Positions 41,521-52,668 are shown, counted from the stretch's first letter. The stretch: 64,000 bases of DNA from Vibrio galatheae (GCF_000967545.1 NZ_JXXV01000011.1:166306-230305), one strand, 5' to 3'. The notes: generated by a model not told the origin, from the letters alone. A program made the numbers and translations.

Positions 41521-42513
41521 ATGCAGGGTTCTGTAACAGAATTTCTTAAGCCACGTCTTGTTGACATCGAACAAGTTAGCACGACTCACGCAAAAGTAAC
41601 TCTTGAGCCATTAGAGCGTGGTTTTGGCCATACTCTTGGTAATGCACTTCGCCGTATTCTTCTATCTTCTATGCCAGGTTGTGCTGTAACAGAAGTAGAA
41701 ATTGAAGGCGTACTTCATGAGTACAGTACTAAAGAAGGCGTTCAGGAAGATATTCTTGAAATCCTACTAAACCTTAAAGGTTTGGCTGTACGCGTTGCCG
41801 AAGGCAAAGATGAAGTGTTCATTACTTTGAACAAATCAGGCTCGGGCCCTGTGGTTGCAGGTGACATCACCCATGATGGTGATGTAGAGATCGCTAACCC
41901 TGAACACGTAATTTGTCATCTAACAGATGACAACGCTGAGATCGCAATGCGTATCAAAGTTGAACGTGGTCGTGGTTATGTTCCAGCTTCGGCTCGTATC
42001 CATACTGAAGAAGATGAGCGTCCTATTGGTCGCCTACTGGTTGACGCTACGTACAGCCCAGTAGATAAGATTGCTTACTCTGTAGAAGCGGCTCGTGTAG
42101 AGCAGCGTACAGACTTAGACAAGCTTGTTATCGACATGGAAACGAACGGTACTCTAGACCCTGAGGAAGCAATCCGTCGTGCAGCTACTATCCTAGCTGA
42201 ACAATTGGATGCGTTCGTAGATCTTCGTGATGTACGTGTACCTGAGGAGAAGGAAGAGAAGCCAGAATTCGATCCGATCCTACTGCGTCCTGTAGACGAT
42301 CTTGAACTAACAGTTCGCTCTGCTAACTGTCTGAAAGCAGAAGCGATTCACTACATCGGTGATCTTGTACAGCGTACTGAGGTTGAGCTACTTAAAACGC
42401 CTAACCTGGGTAAAAAATCTCTTACAGAGATCAAAGACGTACTTGCATCACGTGGCCTTTCTCTTGGCATGCGCCTAGAAAACTGGCCACCAGCGTCTAT
42501 CGCTGAAGATTAA
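41521..42513 (+). CDS. rpoA: DNA-directed RNA polymerase subunit alpha
   Basis: Alpha dimerises to nucleate RNA polymerase assembly and contacts UP elements and activators such as CRP. The 330 residues have the N-terminal domain (1-235: [33 protein letters not shown]), a flexible acidic linker ([13 protein letters not shown]) and the C-terminal domain (about 250-330: [40 protein letters not shown]). Placed between rpsD and rplQ, as usual. Confidence 0.99.
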   Translation: MQGSVTEFLKPRLVDIEQVSTTHAKVTLEPLERGFGHTLGNALRRILLSSMPGCAVTEVEIEGVLHEYSTKEGVQEDILEILLNLKGLAVRVAEGKDEVFITLNKSGSGPVVAGDITHDGDVEIANPEHVICHLTDDNAEIAMRIKVERGRGYVPASARIHTEEDERPIGRLLVDATYSPVDKIAYSVEAARVEQRTDLDKLVIDMETNGTLDPEEAIRRAATILAEQLDAFVDLRDVRVPEEKEEKPEFDPILLRPVDDLELTVRSANCLKAEAIHYIGDLVQRTEVELLKTPNLGKKSLTEIKDVLASRGLSLGMRLENWPPASIAED

Positions 42514-42539
42514 TCGATAATAGTTAGAAGGATTAGGTC

Positions 42540-42920
42540 ATGCGCCATCGTAAGAGTGGTCGTCAACTCAACCGCAACAGCTCACATCGTAAAGCGATGT
42601 TTAGCAACATGGCTAGCTCTCTAGTACGTCATGAAGTTATCAAGACTACACTGCCAAAAGCAAAAGAGCTACGTCGCGTAGTTGAGCCTTTGATTACACT
42701 AGCTAAGACTGACAGCGTTGCTAACCGTCGTCTAGCATTTGCACGTACTCGTGACAACGAAGTAGTTGCAAAACTATTTAACGAACTAGGTCCACGTTTT
42801 GCTGCTCGTCAGGGCGGTTACACTCGTATCCTAAAAGCTGGTTTCCGTACTGGTGATAAAGCTCCAATGGCTTACATTGAGCTTGTAGATCGCCCAGCTG
42901 CTGAAGAAGCTGCTGAGTAA
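42540..42920 (+). CDS. rplQ: 50S ribosomal protein L17
   Basis: A large-subunit protein near the tunnel exit. The 126 residues start [20 protein letters not shown] and contain [20 protein letters not shown]. Last gene of the alpha operon; a terminator follows. Confidence 0.98.
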   Translation: MRHRKSGRQLNRNSSHRKAMFSNMASSLVRHEVIKTTLPKAKELRRVVEPLITLAKTDSVANRRLAFARTRDNEVVAKLFNELGPRFAARQGGYTRILKAGFRTGDKAPMAYIELVDRPAAEEAAE

Positions 42921-42938
42921 TCAGGTTCGTAAGAACGA

Positions 42939-42966
42939 GAAAGCCGAGCATAGCTCGGCTTTTTTG
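42939..42966 (+). terminator. Rho-independent terminator of the alpha operon
   Basis: The perfect 9-bp stem AAGCCGAGC / GCTCGGCTT with an ATA loop is followed by TTTTT. Confidence 0.93.
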
Positions 42967-43052
42967 TATCTAAAATAAACATACCTTTACCAGTCCCTCG
43001 TATATTCTTGTCATTATTCACCGTGAATAAACAGCTGGCTAGGTTAGTCCTG

Positions 43053-43550
43053 CTATTGCCATAACGTTGATAGCGCTTGGACTAAGCTTGAACTTGCCCC
43101 TTGGCTTTGTAGTGCGCTTATCACAATCGGCGCGAATGTACTCACCATCGACGGGTCCATACCTAATGCCGAAAAAGCACTGTCTAACGCACCGCTGTTG
43201 GTGATCATTGACGATAGCCCGCTACTTTCCAGTTGATCATAACCAGGAATTAGTTCGCCCAGTTCGCTATTTTGACTTTCACCGAGTGAGCTTTGAGCGA
43301 GAGCGAATAACGAGCCAATACCACCTGCGGCTTGTTCGGAGGTTACCCCTGTTGCTTGCTGGATTGACGACGTCAGATCTTCAGAGCCGTTTTGTTGCCC
43401 CCACATTTGCAGTGCCCCCGTAAGTGCCGTTGACGCTAGATCGCTATAGGCACTATTCGTCGATGTTGTTGATGGCTCGCTTGAACCTGTTGCCTGACAC
43501 CCTAAAAGCGAAACACTGAGTATGCTGAGTAGTAAGACGTGTTTTTTCAT
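43053..43550 (-). CDS. DUF2780-like lipoprotein
   Basis: A 165-residue exported lipoprotein. The signal sequence KKHVLLLSILSVSLLG ends in a lipobox (LLGC) with C18 as the lipidated residue, followed by a Ser/Thr-rich linker. The mature part (about 40-165) is rich in small residues and glutamine, with GGIGSLFALAQSSLG, IPGYDQLESSGL and FSALGMDPSMVSTFAPIVIS. The latter pattern fits the DUF2780 (VcgC/VcgE) family, whose function is unknown. No Asp follows the lipobox Cys, so outer-membrane sorting is expected. Monocistronic on the minus strand. Confidence 0.72.
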   Translation of the reverse strand: MKKHVLLLSILSVSLLGCQATGSSEPSTTSTNSAYSDLASTALTGALQMWGQQNGSEDLTSSIQQATGVTSEQAAGGIGSLFALAQSSLGESQNSELGELIPGYDQLESSGLSSMITNSGALDSAFSALGMDPSMVSTFAPIVISALQSQGASSSLVQALSTLWQ

Positions 43551-43595
43551 ATCCTTTCCTTATTAATTCTCTTTGCATCATTCATTAGCATATAC

Positions 43596-43626
43596 AAAAA
43601 ACGGCGATACTAAAGTATCGCCGTTG
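43596..43626 (-). terminator. Rho-independent terminator after fklB
   Basis: The perfect 12-bp stem AACGGCGATACT / AGTATCGCCGTT with a 2-base loop is followed on the minus strand by TTTTTTG. Confidence 0.92.
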
Positions 43627-43654
43627 CAATTAAAGGTTTTAATCTAAATTTAGA

Positions 43655-44275
43655 TTAAAGGATGTCGAGAAGTTCTACTTCAAATACTAGAGCTGCAAAT
43701 GGAGGGATAGCAGCACCAGCACCGCGCTCGCCGTACGCTAGGTCTTGAGGGATGTACAGTTTCCACTTAGAACCAACAGGCATTAGCTGAAGTGCTTCAA
43801 CCCAGCCCTTGATCACGCCAGTTACTGGGAATTCAGCAGGTTGGCCACGAGATACAGAGCTATCGAAAACTGTACCGTCAGTTAGTTCGCCGTGGTAGTG
43901 AACGCGAACTTGCTTATCTGAAGTAGGAATTTCGCCGTTACCTTCAGTGATGATTTCGTACTGAAGACCAGACTCAAGCACAGTTACTTCTGGACGTAGA
44001 GCATTGTCTGTTAGGAACGCTTCACCGTCAGCTGAGGCTGCTTTAGCGGCTTCTTGACGAGCAGATTCTACACGGGTGTGCAGCTCTTGAAGTGCGTTAT
44101 TGATTTCATCGATTTCAATTGCTGGTTGCTCACCAACAAGTGCTGTCGCGATACCTGCAGCGATAGCGTCAACGTTTAGACCTTCAAGACCAGAACCAGC
44201 AAGTTGCTGACCCATTTGTAGACCGATACCGTAGCTTGCTTTTTGTTCTACAGTCTCAAATTTAACTTCAGACAT
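43655..44275 (-). CDS. fklB: FKBP-type peptidyl-prolyl isomerase FklB
   Basis: A dimeric cytoplasmic prolyl isomerase (FKBP22 type). The 206-residue protein has an N-terminal helical dimerisation domain ([20 protein letters not shown] and the Glu/Ala-rich helix to about 90). The C-terminal FKBP domain has [38 protein letters not shown] and [20 protein letters not shown]. The aromatic and hydrophobic pocket residues are present. No signal peptide, unlike FkpA. It diverges from the YtfB/OapA-like gene, as in E. coli (fklB-ytfB). Confidence 0.93.
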   Translation of the reverse strand: MSEVKFETVEQKASYGIGLQMGQQLAGSGLEGLNVDAIAAGIATALVGEQPAIEIDEINNALQELHTRVESARQEAAKAASADGEAFLTDNALRPEVTVLESGLQYEIITEGNGEIPTSDKQVRVHYHGELTDGTVFDSSVSRGQPAEFPVTGVIKGWVEALQLMPVGSKWKLYIPQDLAYGERGAGAAIPPFAALVFEVELLDIL

Positions 44276-44508
44276 GGTGTCTCTCTATATATGGTGTATA
44301 AAGGGTAAAGGATACCAGTTATGGCCTTATGATGAAACGGTAGAGCCTAGATAGTCTGCGACTCGACGCTTTGTGAGATTGAGATCGAGTTTTGAAGACG
44401 TTTTATTTAAAATTTACTGTGCTATCACTTACCGTGACTAAAAATCCTATACTCATATGCGCTTGGTTTTTATACTTATAGCGAAGGCCGTTTGGAGACT
44501 AAGACGCG

Positions 44509-45081
44509 ATGAATCGCAGAAAGAAAAAGAAACAGCAGCAGGTGGATTACGTTGGAGTTGCGAAAGCAAAATTCAACCAAGTTGATTGGCAGGTCATGAT
44601 ACAAGCAGTAAAAGGTAGATGGCGCTTGCTACCTAAATTGCATCAGCGTGCACTGATGATAATTACTCCGTTACTGCTGATATTACTTATAGTTCCCGTT
44701 CCTGATTCCCAAACGGAGCCTGAAAACGACACAGCGATTAACTCCCAGCGGGTCGCCGTAGACATTAATACTCGTAGTCTCAGCGAACAAAAAGGGGCCG
44801 AGCAAGACTCACTTGCAGCAAAAGCGTGGAATGAGTATGAAGTCAAAAGCGGTGATACGTTAGCCCAAGTTTTTCGTAGCAATGGACTCGCGATGTCGGA
44901 TCTTAACGCTTTAGTGCAAGTTGAGGGTGCAGATAAACCTCTCAGCCATATCAAACAAGGTCAATTAGTACGTTTCAAGTTGGCTGAAAATGGTCAGCTC
45001 GACATATTACAGCTCGAAAAAAGTAATCAATCGGTGATGTTCTTCCGTCTTTCTGACGGGGGATTCGGACGCAGTAAATAG
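44509..45081 (+). CDS. YtfB/OapA-family cell-envelope protein (LysM-like)
   Basis: A 190-residue single-pass membrane protein. A basic N-terminus and about 45 cytoplasmic residues precede a membrane helix (ALMIITPLLLILLIVPVP, near 48-65). A polar linker leads to a C-terminal OapA/LysM-like domain (NEYEVKSGDTLAQVFRSNGL, NALVQVEGADKPLSHIKQGQ, VMFFRLSDGGFGRSK). YtfB of E. coli has the same layout, lies next to fklB and binds glycans near the division site. The last 55 bases overlap the convergent EamA gene. The ribosome binding site is unclear, with GGAG about 13 bases upstream. Confidence 0.82.
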   Translation: MNRRKKKKQQQVDYVGVAKAKFNQVDWQVMIQAVKGRWRLLPKLHQRALMIITPLLLILLIVPVPDSQTEPENDTAINSQRVAVDINTRSLSEQKGAEQDSLAAKAWNEYEVKSGDTLAQVFRSNGLAMSDLNALVQVEGADKPLSHIKQGQLVRFKLAENGQLDILQLEKSNQSVMFFRLSDGGFGRSK

Positions 45082-45935
45082 CGGTTTTGCGTCTGCTTTA
45101 ATATTACTTTCCACGGCAATAGGGGTAGGACTATCATCACTATTCCTAGTGCCGTAAGCCAACTTGGCACCTCGCCAAACCACATCACTCCAAACAGTGC
45201 GACAAACATTAAGCCCGAGTTTTCAGCCACGGCGATTGAACTGGCCGGCGCCCGTTGATAAGCCATAACTGCGAGACCGTTGTAAGTCAGAATGAGCCCT
45301 GCACTGATTAATATCAACAGAATCTGAGGCAGAGATATGGGTTGCCAGTAGATAAGGGCTAACGTTGCTGAAATTGGCAACGAAAGAACCGATGTCCAAA
45401 ATAACGTACTGACCACGCTTTGTTGAGACGGTAGCTTACGAGCAGTGAGATTAAATAGGGCAAGTGTGACGGTTGTTCCTAGTGCAAACAGCGCCGACCA
45501 ATGAAACTCAGACGGTCTCAATACGACCATCACGCCAACAAATCCAAATATCGTCGCCGCGATACGTTGAATGCTAGGTCTTTCACCCAACAGCACAATA
45601 GCTAATGGCAACATGACCAATGGCGCAGCGTAAAAAACCGCGTTGGCCGTCGCCAGTGTTAAGTGGGTGATGGCAACGACCATGCACCCACTGCCGATGA
45701 TGATCAGGTGCGCTCTGAGCAGGTTCAATTTAGGGCTGAGCATCTTACGTTGTGTTGGTGCCTGCTTCAGCCAGAGTGGCAAAATCACCATTGTCGAGAG
45801 CAACTGGCGAAGGAATACATACTGAAATGTGGCAACCTCACCATCTAGTAACTTCACCGCTACATCGGATAATGAAGCGGTGAAATTGCCGATAACGAGT
45901 AAAAGAATCGCAAAGTAGAACGGTGAAAGAGCCAT
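45027..45935 (-). CDS. EamA/DMT family transporter
   Basis: A drug/metabolite transporter superfamily permease of 302 residues with ten predicted membrane helices arranged as two EamA repeats: 1-140 (ATFQYVFLRQLLSTMVILPL, ANAVFYAAPLVMLPLAIVLL) and 150-285 (YNGLAVMAYQRAPASSIAVA, FVALFGVMWFGEVP). The substrate cannot be read from the sequence; members export amino acids, drugs or nucleosides. It starts 2 bp after elaA, so they are probably co-transcribed. Its 3' end overlaps the YtfB-like gene by 55 bp. Confidence 0.85.
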   Translation of the reverse strand: MALSPFYFAILLLVIGNFTASLSDVAVKLLDGEVATFQYVFLRQLLSTMVILPLWLKQAPTQRKMLSPKLNLLRAHLIIIGSGCMVVAITHLTLATANAVFYAAPLVMLPLAIVLLGERPSIQRIAATIFGFVGVMVVLRPSEFHWSALFALGTTVTLALFNLTARKLPSQQSVVSTLFWTSVLSLPISATLALIYWQPISLPQILLILISAGLILTYNGLAVMAYQRAPASSIAVAENSGLMFVALFGVMWFGEVPSWLTALGIVMIVLPLLPWKVILKQTQNRYLLRPNPPSERRKNITD

Positions 45936-45937
45936 TA

Positions 45938-46390
45938 CTACTTGGCCAGCTTCATATCGATGTGGGGGATGTCATCTTCCAAATACATGGCTGAGGTTTG
46001 AACGAAACCATGTTGTTGGTAAAAGCCTGCTAAGTGCTCTTGTGCGCCAATCTCTATTGATTCCCCTGGCCATAATGCTTCACAGTGTGTCAATGCTTGG
46101 TTGAGGAGTTGATGGCCTAATCCACCACCACGTCTGTTCTGAGCGCTAGCGACCCGACCTATACTGACCGAGGGATAACTTATCCCTTTTGGTAATAATC
46201 GTGCACAGGCGACCAAATCGTCACCCACATATCCGAGTAAATGATGAACATCTGGTTGATGGTCTTTATTGTCCAGCTCCGGATAGGGACACGCTTGCTC
46301 GACAACAAACACATCGACTCTGAGTTTGAGTAGCTGATAAAGCTCTAAAGTTGTTAATTGAGAAAAGGTTTTTATTTGCCACGTAATCAT
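45938..46390 (-). CDS. elaA: ElaA family GNAT acetyltransferase
   Basis: A 150-residue GNAT-fold acetyltransferase of the ElaA group; the substrate is unknown. Visible are the N-terminal ElaA signature TTLELYQLLKLRVDVFVVEQ with CPYPELDNKDHQPDVHHL, the acetyl-CoA pyrophosphate loop RVASAQNRRGGGLGHQLL (R/Q-xx-G-x-G type) and FYQQHGFVQTSAMYLEDDIP near the end. It precedes the EamA transporter by 2 bp. Confidence 0.87.
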   Translation of the reverse strand: MITWQIKTFSQLTTLELYQLLKLRVDVFVVEQACPYPELDNKDHQPDVHHLLGYVGDDLVACARLLPKGISYPSVSIGRVASAQNRRGGGLGHQLLNQALTHCEALWPGESIEIGAQEHLAGFYQQHGFVQTSAMYLEDDIPHIDMKLAK

Positions 46391-46461
46391 GGGGTATCAG
46401 TTTTGCTATCAATCATGTTTGGCAATGTAGCAAGACATAAACTGCCCAGCATTAACAAATG

Positions 46462-47025
46462 TTAACTTTGGCTACGCTTTTTGATGCGACTCAGACTAAT
46501 GGGAGTAATTCCAAGGTAAGCGGCAATTTGGTAGTCGTTGAGTCGTTCAATTAAGTGAGGGAAATGTTGGCAGAACAGTTGGTAGCGCTCCTCTGGACTA
46601 TAGAGCAACATAAAGCGCTCTTTGTTCTCTTTGAACATCAGTTGTGCTTCCAGCAATTTGAGGTAGATGCTGTGCTTATTGTTACGCCAATCACGCAGCG
46701 TAGCTATTGGCAGTGACAAGATGGAACAAGGGGTCAGAGACTCGAGAAGATAGGGCGAGGGTTGTTGTTTAATCAGCCCTTCAAAGCCAATGATCCAATC
46801 GTTCTCCCAATAAAACTCTTTACTGAACGCTTTGCCTTTTTCCGTCAGATAGGATGAATGGCAGATACCATCGAGGAGAAAATAAATCTCACCAGCGACT
46901 TCGCCTTGATTAAGTAAAATATGGCGAGTGGGCAGTTCAATTAAGCGCGCGACAGATTCGAGTTGTGAGATCTCTTGCGTGGTAAAGCCATTATTTGCCA
47001 ATTGTTGTTGGAAAGCTGCAAACAT
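46462..47025 (-). CDS. Crp/Fnr-family transcription regulator
   Basis: A 187-residue regulator with a cyclic-nucleotide-type sensor domain (about 25-130: LLNQGEVAGEIYFLLDGICH) and a very short C-terminal helix-turn-helix (NDYQIAAYLGITPISLSRIK, near 165-184). It has no FNR-type cysteine cluster, and the phosphate cassette of true cAMP receptors (GELGLF) is not evident, so the ligand is unknown. The layout resembles small Crp-like regulators that lie beside the gene they control; elaA is 71 bp downstream in the same direction. Confidence 0.82.
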   Translation of the reverse strand: MFAAFQQQLANNGFTTQEISQLESVARLIELPTRHILLNQGEVAGEIYFLLDGICHSSYLTEKGKAFSKEFYWENDWIIGFEGLIKQQPSPYLLESLTPCSILSLPIATLRDWRNNKHSIYLKLLEAQLMFKENKERFMLLYSPEERYQLFCQHFPHLIERLNDYQIAAYLGITPISLSRIKKRSQS

Positions 47026-47092
47026 CGTACTGATTCAAAATAGAGAAGTGATGAAGAGGAGTGTAACCAAATTCTTTGCGGCTAGAAATGAA

Positions 47093-47118
47093 AATGCCGC
47101 AATCTTGATTGCGGCATT
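47093..47118 (-). terminator. Terminator after cpdB
   Basis: The perfect 12-bp stem AATGCCGCAATC / GATTGCGGCATT with a TT loop is followed on the minus strand by TTTCATTTC. Confidence 0.8.
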
Positions 47119-47138
47119 GGCTTTATCTACTGAGCTGA

Positions 47139-49100
47139 TTATTTTTGCATATCGATTTGGTAAACGCCAAAACCAACATCATCTGTTGCCACACGCTTCA
47201 TTGGGTACTGACCTTTCTCCTCAATAAACTTGGCTGCTTTTTCACTTGGTGATGTTTCAAAGCGAATATCAAGTTTGTTGTCGGATTGAATCGGAGCAAA
47301 TGACCAGTTGTTGTCTGCACTTGGTGTAACTTCACCTTTTTCTTGGCTAACACGAGAGATGTACGCTGCGATCACTGAACGGTTTTCGTCTGGCGAATCA
47401 AATGCGACAAATTCTGAACCTGTGCCAGGGAACTTGTTGCTGTATGCGCGGTAGTTGTTAGTTGCAATGATGAAGTCTTGCTTGATATCAATTGGCTTAC
47501 CTTGGAAAGTCAGACCGACGATACGTTCCGCGTCTTGGTTAATCACTTTACAGTTGCCATCGTACTTAGCTGGCTTAGTGACATCAATTTGATAGTTTAC
47601 GCCGTCGATAACATCGAAGTTATAAGTACGGAAGCCATCCCAATCGATCAGTTGTTGTGGTGCCGTGCTGTTGACGTCAATTTGCTTAAACTGACCAGCC
47701 GTGCACTCTAACCACTCTTTGACTTCTTTACCGGTTACCTTCATCGCTACTAGAGTGTTCGGGTACAGGTAAAGGTCAGCAGCGTTACGGAAAGTCAGTT
47801 GACCCGATTCAACTTCAGTGAAGTTACCTGGATCGTTCTTACGGCCACCGGCTTTAAAAGGCGCTGCGGCAGAAAGTACGGGAATATCAGATAGGTCAGG
47901 GTCGCCTTGAATAAAGCGCTCGACATAATCTTTCTGTGCTAGGTTGACGATTTGCACCGTTGGGTCATCTTGTACCAACGCCAAGAAGCTGTACATGACG
48001 TCATTCGCTTTGCCTATCGGCTGATTGACGAAATCACGTGTTCCTTTATGGTCAGCTTCGAGTGCTTTTAGCATATCGGAATCGGCTTCAACAATCGGTT
48101 TTTTGGTCGCGCTGTCAAAGATAGGGCGTGCTTGTGACTGGCCATTGACCACTGCCCATTTGCCATCTTTCTGTTGCAGTTCTAAGTCGATGACACCGAC
48201 GTGGCTACCCCAACGTCCTGGCATTACTGCCGCGACACCATTGATCGTACCTTTTTGGTTGTCGACCCCTTGAATGTTGTCAAAACCTTTACCCGGGAAT
48301 ACCGCGTGAGAGTGACCAAACGCAATCGCGTCAATGCCTTCTACTTCTGCTAAGTAGTAAGTTGAGTTTTCTGCACCCTGCTTGTAAGGATCAGAGGCAA
48401 CGCCTGAGTGAGGGATCGCAACAATAACGTCAGCACCTTCCGCTTTCATTTGTGGAACTAGCTGCTCGGCCGTTTCTTTAATGTCTTTCGCGAACACCTT
48501 ACCTTCGAGGTTTTTCTTATCCCACACCATGATTTGTGGAGGGACGAAACCGATGTAACCCACTTTGATTTCGTGCGCTACACCATCAACATCTTTAAAG
48601 GTGTGAGACTTGATAATGTACGGCTTGAAGTAGTGTTCGCCTGTTTTTTTGTCGAACACGTTAGCGCTGATATACGGGAAATCAGCGTCGTTGATGGTTT
48701 CGGCTAGGAATTCAAGACCGTAGTTGAACTCGTGGTTACCAATGTTGCCGACATCGTAGTGGAGTTGGTTCATCGCTTTATAAACAGGGTGAACTTCGCC
48801 CTTTTCGATGCCTTTGGCTGCCATATAGTCACCCATAGGGCTACCTTGGATCAGGTCTCCGTTGTCAACCAACACACTGTTTGCAACTTCTGCGCGAGCC
48901 TGTTTGACAAGAGTAGCAGCACGAGTCAGACCGATTTTCTGTGACGGCTTGTCCTTGTAGTAGTCATAATCCATGACGTTGGTGTGAATATCGGTGGTTT
49001 CGACGATACGAAGTTTGATCGTATCTGCCATTGCTGGGCCTGCCATGGCCAACATGCCACCCAGTACAGCAAGAGACAAAGGTTTCACTGCTACTTTCAT
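47139..49100 (-). CDS. cpdB: 2',3'-cyclic-nucleotide 2'-phosphodiesterase / 3'-nucleotidase
   Basis: A periplasmic enzyme that releases nucleosides and phosphate from 2',3'-cyclic and 3'-nucleotides. The 653-residue protein starts with a signal peptide ([20 protein letters not shown], cleaved after AMA). The metallophosphatase domain carries [41 protein letters not shown] and [12 protein letters not shown]. The C-terminal 5'-nucleotidase domain (from about 370) holds [18 protein letters not shown] and [22 protein letters not shown] is well placed before the start. Length agrees with E. coli CpdB. Monocistronic. Confidence 0.95.
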   Translation of the reverse strand: MKVAVKPLSLAVLGGMLAMAGPAMADTIKLRIVETTDIHTNVMDYDYYKDKPSQKIGLTRAATLVKQARAEVANSVLVDNGDLIQGSPMGDYMAAKGIEKGEVHPVYKAMNQLHYDVGNIGNHEFNYGLEFLAETINDADFPYISANVFDKKTGEHYFKPYIIKSHTFKDVDGVAHEIKVGYIGFVPPQIMVWDKKNLEGKVFAKDIKETAEQLVPQMKAEGADVIVAIPHSGVASDPYKQGAENSTYYLAEVEGIDAIAFGHSHAVFPGKGFDNIQGVDNQKGTINGVAAVMPGRWGSHVGVIDLELQQKDGKWAVVNGQSQARPIFDSATKKPIVEADSDMLKALEADHKGTRDFVNQPIGKANDVMYSFLALVQDDPTVQIVNLAQKDYVERFIQGDPDLSDIPVLSAAAPFKAGGRKNDPGNFTEVESGQLTFRNAADLYLYPNTLVAMKVTGKEVKEWLECTAGQFKQIDVNSTAPQQLIDWDGFRTYNFDVIDGVNYQIDVTKPAKYDGNCKVINQDAERIVGLTFQGKPIDIKQDFIIATNNYRAYSNKFPGTGSEFVAFDSPDENRSVIAAYISRVSQEKGEVTPSADNNWSFAPIQSDNKLDIRFETSPSEKAAKFIEEKGQYPMKRVATDDVGFGVYQIDMQK

Positions 49101-49290
49101 TTTTTATGCTCCAATAACGTTTAGTAAGATGTTGCTTAATGTAACAAAACTAGATGAAACAATGATTTCAGTGGAAGATAAAGTGTGATACTGGGCAATT
49201 GCTTTATGGCATTCTGCTGAGAATCTCTCAAAAACGGATAGGTTTTGTACAGCAACAAAATAGTCGCTTATCAGAAATTGATATAAAAAA

Positions 49291-49308
49291 TGAAATTTTA
49301 GAATTTCA
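49291..49308 (+). promoter_or_regulatory. Inverted repeat in the cobA promoter region
   Basis: TGAAATT-TTAG-AATTTCA is a perfect 7-bp inverted repeat about 55 bp before the cobA start, next to a TAATAT word that could be a -10 box. It could be a regulator site in the sulfate operon promoter. CysB sites are too poorly conserved to call it one. Confidence 0.35.
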
Positions 49309-49362
49309 GGTAATATGACTAGAGCGCCATAATGCCATCATAGATTCGGTAAGGGTGACATT

Positions 49363-50232
49363 ATGGCGAGCAAGGATACGATTTCTCACTTTCCTCTGAG
49401 CAATCAGCACGCACAGCGCAACAAACAAGCAGACCTCAACACTGTGGGGCAAAGCATTTTAGGCCGCGGTGAAGTCGCACTGGTCGGTGCTGGCCCGGGT
49501 GATGTAGAGCTTCTAACTCTTAAAGCGTTACGTTTTCTCCAACAGGCAGATGTTGTGCTGTATGACTACTTGGTCTCTGATGACATCATCTCATTGGTAC
49601 CCAGCGATACCATTTTGGTGTGCGTAGGTAAGCGTGCTGGTCACCATAGTGTTCCGCAAGAAAAAACCAATCAATTGTTACTCGACTTTGCTTTGCAAGG
49701 CCACCGTGTTGTGCGCATCAAAGGCGGCGATCCTTTTATCTTTGGTCGTGGAGGAGAAGAGCTCGAAGTGTTGGCGGAAGCTGGAGTGTCTTTCCACGTA
49801 GTTCCCGGTATTACTGCGGCTGCGGGAGCAACGGCATACGCTGGCATCCCGCTTACCCATAGAGATTACGCTCAGTCAGCGATGTTCATTACTGGCCATT
49901 TGAAAGCAGAGAGCGATCAAATGGATTGGTCGACACTGGCCCGTGGTAACCAAACATTAGTGATCTACATGGGATTGATGAAGTCGGATTACATTCAGAG
50001 TCAGTTGATTGAACATGGCCGTCACCCCAACACACCTATCGCGATCATTGAGCGCGGTACGCAGAGTCAACAAAAAGTATTTAAAGGTCAGCTTGCCGAG
50101 CTCGCTGATCTCGCGCAAGACGCCGAGTCTCCTTCACTCATTGTTGTGGGAGAAGTGGTTGCGCTGTCAGAGAAATTGGCTTGGTTTGAAACTCAAGCAT
50201 CACAGACAACGACCCAGCGTCAGTCAGCCTAG
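49363..50232 (+). CDS. cobA: Uroporphyrinogen-III C-methyltransferase
   Basis: This enzyme methylates uroporphyrinogen III twice with S-adenosylmethionine to precorrin-2, the precursor of siroheme (and cobalamin). The 289-residue SUMT protein has an N-terminal extension of about 35 residues. It then has [62 protein letters not shown] and [20 protein letters not shown]. It is a single-domain enzyme without the CysG dehydrogenase/chelatase part. It begins the cys operon, 54 bp before cysD, where it would supply siroheme for sulfite reductase. Confidence 0.94.
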   Translation: MASKDTISHFPLSNQHAQRNKQADLNTVGQSILGRGEVALVGAGPGDVELLTLKALRFLQQADVVLYDYLVSDDIISLVPSDTILVCVGKRAGHHSVPQEKTNQLLLDFALQGHRVVRIKGGDPFIFGRGGEELEVLAEAGVSFHVVPGITAAAGATAYAGIPLTHRDYAQSAMFITGHLKAESDQMDWSTLARGNQTLVIYMGLMKSDYIQSQLIEHGRHPNTPIAIIERGTQSQQKVFKGQLAELADLAQDAESPSLIVVGEVVALSEKLAWFETQASQTTTQRQSA

Positions 50233-50286
50233 CGCCATTATTTAGATTAGCCATAGGCTCAGTGAGCCATAAAGGAAGCAACTAAC

Positions 50287-51195
50287 ATGGACCAAGAACG
50301 TTTAACCCACCTTAAGCAGCTTGAAGCGGAAAGCATTCACATTATTCGTGAGGTGGCCGCCGAGTTCGATAATCCCGTCATGATGTATTCAATTGGTAAG
50401 GATTCATCGGTCATGCTGCATTTGGCACGCAAGGCTTTTTACCCAGGTAAAATTCCTTTCCCACTCCTGCATGTCGATACCGATTGGAAATTCCGCGAGA
50501 TGATTGAATTTCGGGATCGCACCGCTGAGAAATACGGATTTGAGCTTTTGGTGCATAAGAATCCTGAAGGTATTGCGATGGGCTGTAGTCCATTTGTTCA
50601 CGGTTCGTCTAAACACACCGACATTATGAAAACTCAAGGTTTGAAGCAGGCGTTGAACAAATATGGCTTCGATGCCGCTTTTGGTGGCGCAAGACGCGAT
50701 GAGGAAAAATCTCGTGCGAAAGAGCGTGTCTACTCGTTCCGCGACAAAAACCATACTTGGGATCCGAAAAACCAACGCCCAGAGTTATGGAAAACCTATA
50801 ACGGCCAAATTAACAAAGGCGAGAGTATTCGTGTGTTCCCGCTATCAAACTGGACAGAGCTCGATATCTGGCAATACATCTACCTAGAAAACATTGAAAT
50901 TGTGCCTCTTTATCTTGCGGATGTACGCCCCGTGGTTGAGCGCGATGGCATGTTGATCATGGTTGATGATGAGCGAATGGAGCTGGAGCCCGGCGAAAAA
51001 ATCGAACAGAAAAGCGTGCGATTCAGAACACTAGGCTGCTACCCACTGACAGGTGCGATCGAATCTGAAGCCAACACACTGACAGGCATCATCGAAGAGA
51101 TGCTGGTAGCGACATCGAGTGAACGTCAAGGCCGAGCGATCGACCACGATCAGTCAGGATCGATGGAATTGAAAAAACGCCAAGGTTACTTCTAA
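50287..51195 (+). CDS. cysD: Sulfate adenylyltransferase subunit 2
   Basis: The catalytic subunit of ATP sulfurylase, forming APS from sulfate and ATP with the GTPase CysN. The 302 residues show the PP-loop [18 protein letters not shown] (SxGKDS type), [38 protein letters not shown] and the C-terminal [22 protein letters not shown] precedes the ATG. Followed by cysN after 20 bp. Confidence 0.97.
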   Translation: MDQERLTHLKQLEAESIHIIREVAAEFDNPVMMYSIGKDSSVMLHLARKAFYPGKIPFPLLHVDTDWKFREMIEFRDRTAEKYGFELLVHKNPEGIAMGCSPFVHGSSKHTDIMKTQGLKQALNKYGFDAAFGGARRDEEKSRAKERVYSFRDKNHTWDPKNQRPELWKTYNGQINKGESIRVFPLSNWTELDIWQYIYLENIEIVPLYLADVRPVVERDGMLIMVDDERMELEPGEKIEQKSVRFRTLGCYPLTGAIESEANTLTGIIEEMLVATSSERQGRAIDHDQSGSMELKKRQGYF

Positions 51196-51215
51196 TTAGG
51201 ATCTAAGGAAAGAAA

Positions 51216-52643
51216 ATGAATAGCGCAGTTGAAGCTCAGCTCGAAGAGCTTGGTATTGAAGGGTACCTAAAACAACACCAATACAAATCACTACTTAGAT
51301 TCCTAACTTGTGGTTCGGTTGATGATGGCAAAAGCACCTTGATTGGTCGCTTACTGCATGACTCAAAACAAATTTATGAAGATCAGCTAGCGGCGGTACA
51401 TAACGATAGTCAACGTGTCGGCACGACAGGTGAACGTCCAGACTTAGCTTTGTTGGTTGATGGCCTGCAAGCGGAGCGAGAGCAGGGCATAACCATAGAC
51501 GTTGCTTACCGTTACTTCTCGACCCAGAAACGTAAGTTCATTATTGCCGACACTCCGGGGCATGAGCAGTACACGCGTAATATGGCGACTGGTGCGTCGA
51601 CCTGTGATCTCGCGGTGATCTTAATTGACGCACGTAAAGGTGTATTGGATCAAACCCGTCGTCACTCGTTTATCTCCAACTTGATTGGTCTTAAGCACTT
51701 TGTGGTTGCGGTAAACAAAATGGACTTGGTGGATTACTCGCAAGAGCGTTTTGAGCAGATCCGTGATGAGTACCTTGAGTTTTCTAAGAACCTGCAAGGT
51801 GAGACAGACATTCAAATTATCCCGTTGTCTGCCCTTGAAGGCGATAACGTGGTTGAGCCAAGTGCCAATATGGCATGGTTTGAAGGGTCTCCGCTGCTTG
51901 AAATTCTAGAAAACGTCGATGTTGACCAAGAGAAAGAAGTCGGAGAGTTCCGCTTCCCTGTTCAATACGTTAACCGTCCGAACCTCGATTTTCGTGGCTT
52001 TGCCGGTACGATAGCGTCTGGCAGCGTCAACGTTGGTGATGAAGTGAAAGTCTTACCGTCGGGCAAAAAGTCTAAAGTTGCGCGTATTGTCACTTTTGAC
52101 GGTGACTTAGAGCAGGCTCAGGCTGGCCTAGCGGTGACTTTAACTCTTGAAGATGAGATTGATATTAGCCGTGGTGATTTGATTGTTCTGGAAACAGCTC
52201 AAGTTGAGTCAAGTAACCATCTATTGGCTGATGTAGTGTGGATGACGGAACAACCGCTGCAACCGGGTCGCGAATACGACATCAAGATCGCAGGTAAAAA
52301 GACCGTGGGTCGTGTTGAGGCGATTCGTCACCAATATGATATCAACAACCTCTCTAGCCATGCAGCGGTTGAGTTACCACTCAATGGTATCGGTCTATGT
52401 GAATGGACACTGACGGAGTCGGTGGCGTTAGATAACTACCTAGATAGCCAAGATACTGGCGGATTCATTGTCATTGACCGTTTAACTAATGTCACCGTTG
52501 GGGCGGGTTTAGTTCGTGAAAGCCTATCTCGCGTTGAACTTCAGACTAGTGATATCTCTGCGTTCGAACTTGAGCTCAATGCGCTTGTTCGCAAGTACTT
52601 CCCACATTGGGAAGCAAAAGATATCGGCCAGTTGCTGAAGTAA
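51216..52643 (+). CDS. cysN: Sulfate adenylyltransferase subunit 1 (GTPase)
   Basis: An EF-Tu-like GTPase that drives APS synthesis by CysD. The 475-residue protein has G1 [19 protein letters not shown] (near 32-50), [17 protein letters not shown]3 [19 protein letters not shown]4 NKMDLVDYS and beta-barrel domains II and III. It is not fused to CysC; a separate cysC follows two genes later. Confidence 0.97.
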   Translation: MNSAVEAQLEELGIEGYLKQHQYKSLLRFLTCGSVDDGKSTLIGRLLHDSKQIYEDQLAAVHNDSQRVGTTGERPDLALLVDGLQAEREQGITIDVAYRYFSTQKRKFIIADTPGHEQYTRNMATGASTCDLAVILIDARKGVLDQTRRHSFISNLIGLKHFVVAVNKMDLVDYSQERFEQIRDEYLEFSKNLQGETDIQIIPLSALEGDNVVEPSANMAWFEGSPLLEILENVDVDQEKEVGEFRFPVQYVNRPNLDFRGFAGTIASGSVNVGDEVKVLPSGKKSKVARIVTFDGDLEQAQAGLAVTLTLEDEIDISRGDLIVLETAQVESSNHLLADVVWMTEQPLQPGREYDIKIAGKKTVGRVEAIRHQYDINNLSSHAAVELPLNGIGLCEWTLTESVALDNYLDSQDTGGFIVIDRLTNVTVGAGLVRESLSRVELQTSDISAFELELNALVRKYFPHWEAKDIGQLLK

Positions 52644-52668
52644 TCAGCATAGATAGCGGGGAAGCGTT

